A stretch of 64,000 bases of DNA, taken from the NCBI RefSeq assembly GCF_900104095.1, contig NZ_FNJO01000001.1, positions 434,001-498,000 on the forward strand. Direction: 5' to 3'. The translations under genes and the position numbers were made by a program. The DNA comes from Ralstonia sp. 25mfcol4.1. Lineage in GTDB: Bacteria; Pseudomonadota; Gammaproteobacteria; Burkholderiales; Burkholderiaceae. Below are positions 54,686 through 61,954 of the stretch, in pieces. How positions within the stretch are numbered: position 1 is the first letter of the stretch; every line of letters begins with the position of its first letter. The notes under the pieces are model-generated. The model saw nothing but the letters and a program-made list of their open reading frames with translations. It had not been told where the DNA came from and ran no database searches.

Positions 54686-55153
54686 TCAGGCGGCGTGCAG
54701 GCTGGCGAGGTGGAGGCTCGACAGCAAGGCCAGCGCCATATGCAGCACGGTGACCATTGCGGTGCCGGGGTTGCGCAGGCAGGTTTCCACCTGTTCGCTG
54801 CGGGCCTGGCCCAGCAGGCACCACGTGCAGAAGTGCTCGCAGTTGTTGGTCAGCAGATGGTAGCGGCTCTCGCCCAGGCGGCTGCGGGCGCGTGACACGG
54901 CTTCGGCGCCCAGGTAGCGGGCGCAGGGCTCGGACTTGACCGTCACGCCGTGGCCGTCGGCAAACTGTTCGAGCGTGGTTTCTTCCACGGGCCCAGCGTG
55001 CAGCGTGTGGCAGAACCCGGCGTAGTGGATGACAAGGCCCTGGCCGACGTAGATGCCGTGGTGAGCGTAGCCATTGCGTTCGGTCACGAGATGGGCGCCG
55101 GGCAGGTAGGCATCTTCCGGGCGGCTGGCTTGCTGTTGGTCTTGGGCGTTCAT
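54686..55153 (-). CDS. LRAT-domain protein (NlpC/P60 superfamily acyltransferase or hydrolase)
   Basis: It has 155 residues. The permuted papain-like LRAT fold is seen in GAHLVTERNGYAHHGIYVGQ with catalytic histidine (H32), a second histidine in GLVIHYAG (H43), and the catalytic cysteine (C105) in LLTNNCEHFCTWCLLG. The C-terminal ~22 residues are hydrophobic (VTVLHMALALLSSLHLASLH) and may bind membrane. LRAT proteins transfer or remove acyl groups through a cysteine thioester. It is divergent from the double-glycine peptide gene and has its own sigma-54-type promoter, so a role in modifying or protecting against that peptide is plausible but unproven. Confidence 0.88.
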   Translation of the reverse strand: MNAQDQQQASRPEDAYLPGAHLVTERNGYAHHGIYVGQGLVIHYAGFCHTLHAGPVEETTLEQFADGHGVTVKSEPCARYLGAEAVSRARSRLGESRYHLLTNNCEHFCTWCLLGQARSEQVETCLRNPGTAMVTVLHMALALLSSLHLASLHAA

Positions 55154-55212
55154 GGCAGGTCTCGGTCGGTGTCGGTGGCTGGCAGCCAGGGCTGCGTTGG
55201 TGCCTACCCAAC

Positions 55213-55228
55213 CGCATCAAGCGTGCCA
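55213..55228 (-). promoter_or_regulatory. Candidate sigma-54 promoter of the LRAT gene
   Basis: On the minus strand TGGCAC (55228-55223) N5 ATGCG (55217-55213): perfect -24 box, GG and GC exactly ten bases apart, one key mismatch in the -12 box. Predicted start near 55203, 50 nt before the ATG. Confidence 0.6.
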
Positions 55229-55303
55229 GACCGCCGGATTGACGACGGGGCAACGGTTTGCGGGAAATCGGGTGATTCGGATCAGGCGGGTTCGTCGGGG
55301 CAT

Positions 55304-55460
55304 GCCCAACAGAATTGGCCGCATTGTGTTGGCGCGCGGCCGGCATTTTGGCGACGGCTGCCAGCAGCCCTGAAGTCAGCGCCGGGCCAACACCTGGGCA
55401 CGCCCCGGCTGACGGCGCTCACCCACCTGTCCACGGTCATCTGTTGGCGGCAGGCCAACG
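55304..55460. promoter_or_regulatory. Array of TGTTGGCG half-sites, candidate enhancer (UAS) for the sigma-54 activator
   Basis: Half-sites: gcccaaca (55304, reverse), TGTTGGCG (55327), TTTTGGCG (55346), ggccaaca (55385, reverse), TGTTGGCG (55442) and ggccaacg (55453, reverse). The last two form a dyad GTTGGC-N5-GCCAAC. The array lies 75-230 bp from the -24 boxes of both divergent sigma-54 promoters, the usual distance for activator binding. Confidence 0.6.
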
Positions 55461-55534
55461 CGTCAGACGGACGATCGGTCACATCGCCAGCGGGACGGAC
55501 GCCATGCGCGTTCCCATCGTCACATTCCGCCGAT

Positions 55535-55550
55535 TGGCACATCGTTTGCT
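55535..55550 (+). promoter_or_regulatory. Sigma-54 promoter of the double-glycine peptide gene
   Basis: TGGCAC (55535-55540) N5 TTGCT (55546-55550) matches the -24/-12 consensus at every position. Predicted transcription start near 55561, giving a leader of about 32 nt that contains AGGAGA five bases before the ATG at 55593. Confidence 0.85.
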
Positions 55551-55592
55551 CTGTACCGGCATCCCCTTCGACGCCAGCCTCAGGAGACCATC

Positions 55593-55883
55593 ATGGCTAC
55601 GCTCACCATCCGCGACCTCAATACCCAACGCGCACTGGATTTCCGGGCCATGTCGGCCGTGCGGGGCGGCGGCGCGCCGTGGGTTTTCGGCTGGATCCAG
55701 CCTTATGTGGCGGCGCGCCCCAGCGCGTTACCCGTCGTGAACTTTTACGAGATCAACTACAGCTTCTATGCTGATCAGATGAACAACCAGTTCCAGAACG
55801 TGAACGTCCAGAACACGGCGCCGAATTCGAACGTCACCGTCGACGCCAGCATGGACGCCCGCAACAAGGGACGGCTGGTCTGA
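55593..55883 (+). CDS. Double-glycine-leader secreted peptide (candidate bacteriocin-like or matrix peptide)
   Basis: It has 96 residues. The leader MATLTIRDLNTQRALDFRAM continues SAVRGG, giving hydrophobic residues at -4 (Val23), -7 (Met20) and -12 (Leu15) before Gly25-Gly26, the pattern cut by C39 peptidases. The mature part has an aromatic/Pro-rich start (APWVFGWIQPYVAARP) and a Asn/Gln/Val-rich end (NNQFQNVNVQNTAPNSNVTV), which has a beta-strand, curlin-like look. No cysteines for lanthionine. It sits on a perfect sigma-54 promoter, next to a C39 ABC exporter operon. Function unknown: antimicrobial, signal or surface fibre are all possible. Confidence 0.85.
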   Translation: MATLTIRDLNTQRALDFRAMSAVRGGGAPWVFGWIQPYVAARPSALPVVNFYEINYSFYADQMNNQFQNVNVQNTAPNSNVTVDASMDARNKGRLV

Positions 55884-55985
55884 GCCCTGCAGCATCCGGC
55901 AGGGCTTTCGCGGTGACTTCCAAATATCCGGCGCCCCGGGGGCGCCTTACGCGCGAGCCGGTATCGGCCAGCGCTGGAGCATGCC

Positions 55986-56765
55986 GTGACCTGCGTATCG
56001 CAATTCCGCTGGACCTCCGCGGCCTGCACAGACGTCGGACGGGTGCGGGCGCGCAATGAAGACGCCTGCCTGGACATGCCCGAGCGCGGCATCTGGGCGG
56101 TGGCCGATGGCATGGGCGGCCACGCGGTGGGCGACTTCGCCAGCCGCGCGATCATCCAGGCGCTATCGGCGCTGCCCGACCCCGACAACCTCGATGGCGC
56201 CGCCGAGAGCGCGCGCCTGGCCATGCAGACCGTCAACCAGCTGCTGATGGAGGAAGCCCTGCGGATGAAGGTGCGCGTGATTGGCAGCACCGTGGTGATG
56301 TTGCTGGCCTGCGAGCGCCGCTGCAGCTGCCTGTGGGCCGGCGACAGCCGGCTGTACCTGTTCCGCGACGGCCACCTGAAACAGCTGTCGCGCGATCACA
56401 GCCAGGTGGAGCGGCTCAAGGCGCGCGGGCTGATCACGGCCGACGAAGCCAAGCACCATCCCGCCCACAACACCATCACGCGCGCCGTGGGCGCGGCATC
56501 CACGCTGGATCTGGAACGGCTGACGCTGGAGATCGGCGATGGCGACGTGTTCCTGCTCTGCAGCGACGGGCTCAGCAACGAGGTCGAGGACGACCAGATC
56601 GCTGCCCTGCTGGCCCCGGGCATCACCGATCCGGCGGCTGCCGCCGATGCATTGGTCAAGCAGGCGCTGGACAACGGCGGCCGCGACAACGTGTCGGTAG
56701 TGGTGATCCGGGCCGAGGACATCGGCGGCGGATCGGACATGACGCTGCTGAATCCGGAGGTTTGA
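55986..56765 (+). CDS. PP2C-family serine/threonine protein phosphatase
   Basis: It has 259 residues; start is GTG at 55986 with GGAG six bases upstream. All PP2C motifs are visible: TDVGRVRARNEDACLD, WAVADGMGGHAVGDFAS, CLWAGDSRLYLFRDGHLKQL, LSRDHSQVERL, NTITRAVGA, FLLCSDGLSNEVEDDQI and GGRDNVSVVVIRAED, with the metal-binding aspartates. It is 102 bp after the peptide gene and convergent with the activator gene. No partner kinase or FHA gene is in the window. It may dephosphorylate a component of the secretion system or its regulator. Confidence 0.94.
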   Translation: MTCVSQFRWTSAACTDVGRVRARNEDACLDMPERGIWAVADGMGGHAVGDFASRAIIQALSALPDPDNLDGAAESARLAMQTVNQLLMEEALRMKVRVIGSTVVMLLACERRCSCLWAGDSRLYLFRDGHLKQLSRDHSQVERLKARGLITADEAKHHPAHNTITRAVGAASTLDLERLTLEIGDGDVFLLCSDGLSNEVEDDQIAALLAPGITDPAAAADALVKQALDNGGRDNVSVVVIRAEDIGGGSDMTLLNPEV

Positions 56766-56780
56766 GGCGACAAACGCAGC

Positions 56781-58103
56781 CTACTTCCCATCCGCCTGCC
56801 GGTTGTTCCTGAAGTCCTTCGAGTGGATGCCGTGCTTCTTCAGCAGCATCTGGATGTGCGACCGGTTCATGTCGAAGCGGCGCGCCAGTTCGGCCACGGT
56901 TCCGCCCACTTCCTGCAGCCCGCGTTCCAGGAAGGCCCTTTCGGCCTCGTCGCTGGCGGCGCGCTTGGCTTCGCTGAGCGATGTAGCCGTGCTCAGGTCG
57001 GTCACCGTTGCCTTGCCGCCCGCCGCCGCCACGGCCTGCAGGCCGGCCGGTCTGGGCCGGATGTCCTGCGGCAGGTGGGCGAAATCGGCCGTGTCGCCGG
57101 CCAGGCATGACAGCCGGTACATCAGGTTGCGCAGTTCGCGGATATTGCCCGGATACTCGTAGTGCAGCAGGAAGTCGCGCAGCCGAGGCGTCAGCTTCAA
57201 CGGCCGCCGCTTGAGCTGCCCGGCCGCCTCGTCGCCGAAGTACGCCACCAGCAGCGGGATTTCGTCGCGCCGTTCTCGCAGCGCGGGCAGGGTCACGTGG
57301 ATCACGCTGAGCCGGTAAAACAGGTCTTCGCGGAACGTGCCCTCCTGGCTCATCCGGCGCAGGTCCTTGTTGGTCGCCGCGACGATGCGCGTATCGACGG
57401 CGATCACCTCGTCCGAGCCCACCCGCTGGATCTCGTGCGCCTCCAGCACGCGCAGCAGCTTCACCTGCCCGGTCAGCGGCAATTCGCCGATCTCGTCCAG
57501 GAAGATGGTGCCCGTATGCGCGCTCTCGAACTTGCCGCGCCGGTCGTTGGCCGCGCCGGTGAACGCGCCCTTCTTGTGGCCGAACAGTTCCGATTCGAGC
57601 AGGCTGTCGGGAATCGCGCCGCAGTTGACCGAGATGAACGGCTTGTCGTTGCGCAGGCCGTTGGCGTGGATCACCTTGGCCATCAGCTCCTTGCCGGTGC
57701 CGCTTTCGCCGTCGATCAGCACGGGCAGGTCGGTGGGCGCGGCCTTCTCGGCGATTTCCAGCGATTCGAGCAGCCGGGGGTTGTCGCCGAACGTGCCCTC
57801 GAAGACAAAGCTGCGCTCCATCAGCGCCTGCCGCCGCTCGCGGGCCGACATCTCCACCGGCTCGACCACCGCCTCCTCGGCCTCTGCCTCGCCCGAGGCC
57901 GACGCCGCCGCCACGAAGCGCTCCTTGTGCGACAGGCCCATGACCTCGTCGCGCAGGGTGGTGGCCTGCTTGAGCAGCTTTTCGATGTCGGGCCGCTCCA
58001 GCCGTGACGACCAGCGCAGCGTGGAGCGCAGAATCTCGATCCGCTCGATCAGGCCCGCGAACGATACGGCCGAGGTGACGGGGGTGGGGTTGTATAGCTT
58101 CAT
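56781..58103 (-). CDS. Sigma-54-dependent AAA+ transcriptional activator
   Basis: It has 440 residues from the ATG at 58103, overlapping the exporter stop by ATGA. Residues 1-95 are helical with no known sensor domain. The AAA+ domain carries Walker A GESGTGKE (~132-139), the sigma-54-contacting GAFTGA loop (179-184), Walker B TIFLDEIGELPL and arginine-finger region FREDLFYRL. A C-terminal Fis-type HTH (TVAELARRFDMNRSHIQMLL) binds DNA. It probably drives the sigma-54 promoters of the peptide and LRAT genes on the other side of the PP2C gene. The missing receiver domain means it responds to something other than a two-component kinase. Confidence 0.94.
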   Translation of the reverse strand: MKLYNPTPVTSAVSFAGLIERIEILRSTLRWSSRLERPDIEKLLKQATTLRDEVMGLSHKERFVAAASASGEAEAEEAVVEPVEMSARERRQALMERSFVFEGTFGDNPRLLESLEIAEKAAPTDLPVLIDGESGTGKELMAKVIHANGLRNDKPFISVNCGAIPDSLLESELFGHKKGAFTGAANDRRGKFESAHTGTIFLDEIGELPLTGQVKLLRVLEAHEIQRVGSDEVIAVDTRIVAATNKDLRRMSQEGTFREDLFYRLSVIHVTLPALRERRDEIPLLVAYFGDEAAGQLKRRPLKLTPRLRDFLLHYEYPGNIRELRNLMYRLSCLAGDTADFAHLPQDIRPRPAGLQAVAAAGGKATVTDLSTATSLSEAKRAASDEAERAFLERGLQEVGGTVAELARRFDMNRSHIQMLLKKHGIHSKDFRNNRQADGK

Positions 58104-61100
58104 GCCGCACTCAGCTGCTTCTGGACCAACTGGTAGTACATGCCGCGCCGCTCCAGCAGTTCCTCGTGCCGGCCCTGCTCCACGATGCCGCCTTCGTACA
58201 GCACCAGGATCTTGTCGGCCTGCATGATGGTGCTGAGCCGGTGCGCGATGATCACGGCCGTGCGGCCCTTCAGGATTTCCTGCATATTGGCCAGGATGTT
58301 GCTCTCCGACTGCGTGTCCAGCGCCGACGTAGCCTCGTCGAACACCAGCAGCCGGGGGTCGTGATACAGCGCCCGGGCGATGCACAGCCGCTGGATCTGC
58401 CCGCCCGATAGCCCGATGCCGCGCTCGCCCACCACCTGCTCGTAGCCGAGCGGCAGCTTCGAGATGAACGCATGGGCGTCGGCCATCTTGGCCACTTCCT
58501 CGATGCGGCGGCGGTCCGGGCTGTCGTCGCCACAGGCAATGTTCTCGGCCACCGTGCCCGAGAACAGCAGGTTGGTCTGCATCACATACCCCACCTGGGC
58601 ACGGAAGAATTCGGTGTCGATCACGTTCATGTCGTAGCCGTCCACCTTCATCGTGCCGTCGGTCGGCTTGTAGAAGCCCACCAGCAGCTTGGCCAGCGTG
58701 GTCTTGCCCGACCCGCTCCGGCCGACGATGGCCACCATCTCGCCCGGCCGCATATGGAAGCTGATGTTCTCCAGCACGTAGGCGGTGTCTTCGCCGCCGT
58801 AGCGGAAGTACACGCCGTCGAACTGGATCTCGCCTTGCAGGTCCGGCAGCGAGACGCGCGACATCACGTCCTGAGGCTTCTGCTCCGGATCCAGGTCCAG
58901 CACGTCGCCCAGCCGCTCCATCGCCACGCCGGCGTCGTTGAGCTGGCCCCACAGCGCCACCAGCCCCATCAGCGGCGCCAGCACGCTGCCCATGAAAGCG
59001 TTGAACGCGATCAGTTGCCCGATCGTCAGTTCGCGCTCCAGCACCAGCGTGGCGCCCACCCAGAGGATCGTGATGGTGGTGGCCGCGTTCAGCACCTGGC
59101 TGACCAGCCCCACCAGGATATGGAACGATTGCGCCTGGTACTGCTTTTCCAGCGCCTTGGCGTACTTGCGCTCCCAGCGCAGCCGCACCGGGCGTTCGAT
59201 GCCCATGCCCTTCACGGTCTCCGCGCCGCCCAGCGTTTCCATCAGGTAGGCCTTGGCATCGGTCGATGCCGCGAACACCTCGCGTGCGTAGCCCTTCACC
59301 TTGGGCGTGACCACCACGGTCAGCGCGGCTATCGGGATCACGAACGCAATCAGCAGCAGCGTCAGCTTCACGTTGTAGAGGAACATGATGCTGAAGTAGA
59401 TGAACACCATCAGCAGGTTCAGCGCCGTGGTGACCGTGGACTCCGTCAGGAACGCGCGGATGGTCTGGTTTTCCTGGAAGCGCGCGAAGATGTCGCCGGT
59501 CTTGCGCTTGGCGAAGAACGACAGCGGCAGCGACAGCGTGTGCTTGAAGAAGTGCGACATCATCGCGAAATCCATGTTACGGACCATGAAGTTCGCCAGG
59601 TACGCGCGGATGGTGACCATCAGCTGCGTGAACACGTTCGAGATCACCAGTCCCAGGATCAGCAGGTGAAGCAGCCCGATGTTCTGGTGCACCACCACGC
59701 CGTCGAGGATGTTCTGGATGATCAGCGGCGGCACCACGCCCAGCACCTGGATCACGAACGTGGCCAGGAACAGATGCGCCAGGATGCGCTTGTACGGCGA
59801 CAGGTAGCCGATGAAGCGCAGCCACGGCGAGCGCGACACCGCCAGTTCGTTCATCTGCGTGCCGGGCGAGAACAGCAGGCAGGTGCCGCTCCAGCCGCGC
59901 TCGAACTCCTCGGCGCTCATCTTGCGGAAGCCGATGGCCGGGTCCGCCACCCACACGTACTGCGACGACACGCCATAGACCACCACGTAGTGATAGCCCT
60001 CCCAGTGGATGATGAACGGCAGTTCGAAACCGGTCAGCGCGTCGCGCGTGCATTGCACGCCGCGCGTGGTGAAGCCCAGCGACTCGCCCGCCCGCGCCAG
60101 GCTGTCGAGCGTGGCGCCCGCGGTGGTCACATTGGCCAGTTCGCGCAGCTTGCCCAGCGTCATCGGGATGCCATAGTGCCGGCAGATCATCGCCAGGCAC
60201 GCCGCGCCGCAGTCCATCTCTTCGGCCTGCTCCACCAGCGCGAAGCGGCGGATCAGCCGTTCGCCCAGTTCGGGCCTGGAGTGCAGGTCCAGCAGCACCG
60301 GCCGCTTGCGGCGCTCGGCCAGCTTCTTTTGCCGATGAAGTTCGCGATCCACGGTGCGGATGCGTTCTTCCAGCACCTCGCGCAGGCGCGCATTGCGCTC
60401 CAGGATCAGCTGCACCGTCTTCTCGGGAATCACCAGCAGCCGCGTGTCGGTGTCTGCGATGGCCGAGGCGATCTGCTCCTGGCGCATCACGCAGGCGCGC
60501 TCGCCGAAGATCTCGCCCTGTCCCAGCGTGGCCAGCTGGAACGTGTCGCCATCCTCCTCGCGCACGATGCGCACCGTGCCCTGGCGCACCACGTACAGAC
60601 GGCGATCCTCGCGCCCGTCCTGCTGCAGGATTTCCTTGCCTGCGGCCACCCGCTTGACGCCCACGCTGCGCACTGCGTCTTCCAGCTCCAGCTTGTCGAG
60701 CTTGCCGCGCAGGTCGAACAGCCGCGCCACGAAGCCCCCCGCCGAACTGATGGCCACGTAGCTCGTGATAAAGGCCAGCGCCGCCGGGTTGCCGCCCACG
60801 GTCGGCTCGGAGACGGCGCGCGGTATCGTGATCAGCTCGGTCTTGCCCGACGCCCGCACCGAAGACTCGTGCCGGTACTCGCGCAGCAGCGCAATATCGG
60901 CAAACACCTCGCCGGTCTTGCGCACGCCCATGCTGATTTCCTTGCCGTGCTCCTCGTTGAACACGCGCACGGAGCCGCTGCGCACGATGAAAATGCCGTC
61001 CGCCGGCTCGCCCGCATTGCAGACCGTGTCGCCAAAGCCGAAATGCAGCGTGCGGGCGCTGGCGGCCAGCCGCTCGATCTCGTCGCGCGATAGCGGCGAC

Positions 61101-61204
61101 AGGATCTCCACCGTGGCCAGGAAGTCGGCCAGCGACTGTCCGGCGGGCGGCGCGGCTGCGGAAGCGGCCGGCGCCGCCGCCTCGCTAGCGGGCTTCGATG
61201 ACAT
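58100..61204 (-). CDS. Peptidase-containing ABC exporter with two N-terminal cNMP-binding-like domains
   Basis: It has 1034 residues. Domains: cNMP-binding-like 1 (~30-130), cNMP-binding-like 2 (~165-275), C39 peptidase (~320-450), six-helix membrane domain (~465-760) and ABC ATPase (~790-1030). C39 residues: Gln326-x5-Cys332 in EQAEEMDCGAACLAM, His405 in HWEGYHYVVVYG, Asp421 in WVADPAIG. ATPase: GRSGSGKTTLAKL, signature LSGGQIQRLCIARAL, LLVFDEATSALD and AHRLS. It would cut the GG leader and export the peptide. Both cNMP-like domains lack the canonical phosphate-binding Arg at the RxA position, so the ligand may not be cAMP. Overlaps the parvulin gene by 20 bp. Confidence 0.95.
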   Translation of the reverse strand: MSSKPASEAAAPAASAAAPPAGQSLADFLATVEILSPLSRDEIERLAASARTLHFGFGDTVCNAGEPADGIFIVRSGSVRVFNEEHGKEISMGVRKTGEVFADIALLREYRHESSVRASGKTELITIPRAVSEPTVGGNPAALAFITSYVAISSAGGFVARLFDLRGKLDKLELEDAVRSVGVKRVAAGKEILQQDGREDRRLYVVRQGTVRIVREEDGDTFQLATLGQGEIFGERACVMRQEQIASAIADTDTRLLVIPEKTVQLILERNARLREVLEERIRTVDRELHRQKKLAERRKRPVLLDLHSRPELGERLIRRFALVEQAEEMDCGAACLAMICRHYGIPMTLGKLRELANVTTAGATLDSLARAGESLGFTTRGVQCTRDALTGFELPFIIHWEGYHYVVVYGVSSQYVWVADPAIGFRKMSAEEFERGWSGTCLLFSPGTQMNELAVSRSPWLRFIGYLSPYKRILAHLFLATFVIQVLGVVPPLIIQNILDGVVVHQNIGLLHLLILGLVISNVFTQLMVTIRAYLANFMVRNMDFAMMSHFFKHTLSLPLSFFAKRKTGDIFARFQENQTIRAFLTESTVTTALNLLMVFIYFSIMFLYNVKLTLLLIAFVIPIAALTVVVTPKVKGYAREVFAASTDAKAYLMETLGGAETVKGMGIERPVRLRWERKYAKALEKQYQAQSFHILVGLVSQVLNAATTITILWVGATLVLERELTIGQLIAFNAFMGSVLAPLMGLVALWGQLNDAGVAMERLGDVLDLDPEQKPQDVMSRVSLPDLQGEIQFDGVYFRYGGEDTAYVLENISFHMRPGEMVAIVGRSGSGKTTLAKLLVGFYKPTDGTMKVDGYDMNVIDTEFFRAQVGYVMQTNLLFSGTVAENIACGDDSPDRRRIEEVAKMADAHAFISKLPLGYEQVVGERGIGLSGGQIQRLCIARALYHDPRLLVFDEATSALDTQSESNILANMQEILKGRTAVIIAHRLSTIMQADKILVLYEGGIVEQGRHEELLERRGMYYQLVQKQLSAA

Positions 61205-61937
61205 GTTCCTGCGCCCTGGCCATCAGCCATTCCTCGCGGAGCAGCCGGCGAATCTCCACGGTCACGTCGGGGTCCAGCCGGGCCGGATGCTTCGCGCGCA
61301 CCAGGAAGACCTCGAAGAACGACTTGTCGGGCGCCGGGAACGGCCCCAGCAGGTCGCCGGGCTCGGCGTTGAACACTTTGGCCTCGATGTCGCCCTTGAG
61401 CGATCCGCGCAGCACCTTGCCGATGTCGCCCCCCTGCTCGCGCGTATCGGCGATCGAATGCTCGCGCGCCATCTCGGCGAACGCGTCGGGATCGTCCTGC
61501 AGGTACGACACCAGCTCCTTCGCCTTGCCCTCGGTGTCCACCACGATATGGCTGACCTCGATGCTGTCGAACTTCGGTGAATTAAGCTGGAAGTACGATT
61601 CCACCGCCTGGTCCGTGCAGACCTGCTCCATCATCTTTTCCTGGTACAGGCTGTCGGTGATGAAGGTCTCGAACTCGTCCAGCGTGATGTTCAGCGCATC
61701 GAGGTAGTGGTTCATGTCCGCCGCCCGGTGCAGGCCATGCACGCGGCGGAACTGGTCGGCGCGCTCCTGCACCTCCTCCGGCGCCAGCTTCAGGCCGTGG
61801 CGCCGCGCCGCGTGGGCGGTCAGCTTGTCGCGCACCAGCTGCTCCACCAGCCCCTCGAACTGGCCGGTCAGCTTCAGGACCCTCACGAATTCGTCGACGC
61901 CGATCATTTCCTCGTCGATGCGTACGATGGCTGTCAT
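61185..61937 (-). CDS. Parvulin-like peptidyl-prolyl isomerase (PpiC/SurA type)
   Basis: It has 250 residues from the ATG at 61937 with GAGGAG eight bases upstream. The N-terminal helical SurA-like region (~1-120) precedes a rotamase domain (~125-230): IEVSHIVVDTEGKAKELVSY, FAEMAREHSIADTREQGGDI and FNAEPGDLLGPF. No signal peptide is seen, so it may act in the cytoplasm, for example holding the precursor peptide before export. It sits between the HlyD-type gene (17 bp) and the exporter (overlap). Isomerases next to bacteriocin-type exporters are known in some peptide clusters. Confidence 0.9.
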   Translation of the reverse strand: MTAIVRIDEEMIGVDEFVRVLKLTGQFEGLVEQLVRDKLTAHAARRHGLKLAPEEVQERADQFRRVHGLHRAADMNHYLDALNITLDEFETFITDSLYQEKMMEQVCTDQAVESYFQLNSPKFDSIEVSHIVVDTEGKAKELVSYLQDDPDAFAEMAREHSIADTREQGGDIGKVLRGSLKGDIEAKVFNAEPGDLLGPFPAPDKSFFEVFLVRAKHPARLDPDVTVEIRRLLREEWLMARAQEHVIEAR

Positions 61938-61954
61938 CGCCCTCTCCTCAACAT

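Noticed and set aside
55191..55204. Second GG-N10-GC element (AGGCAC-N5-CAGCC, minus strand) before the LRAT gene
   Set aside because: GG/GC spacing is right, but the -12 half matches poorly; the element at 55213-55228 is better.
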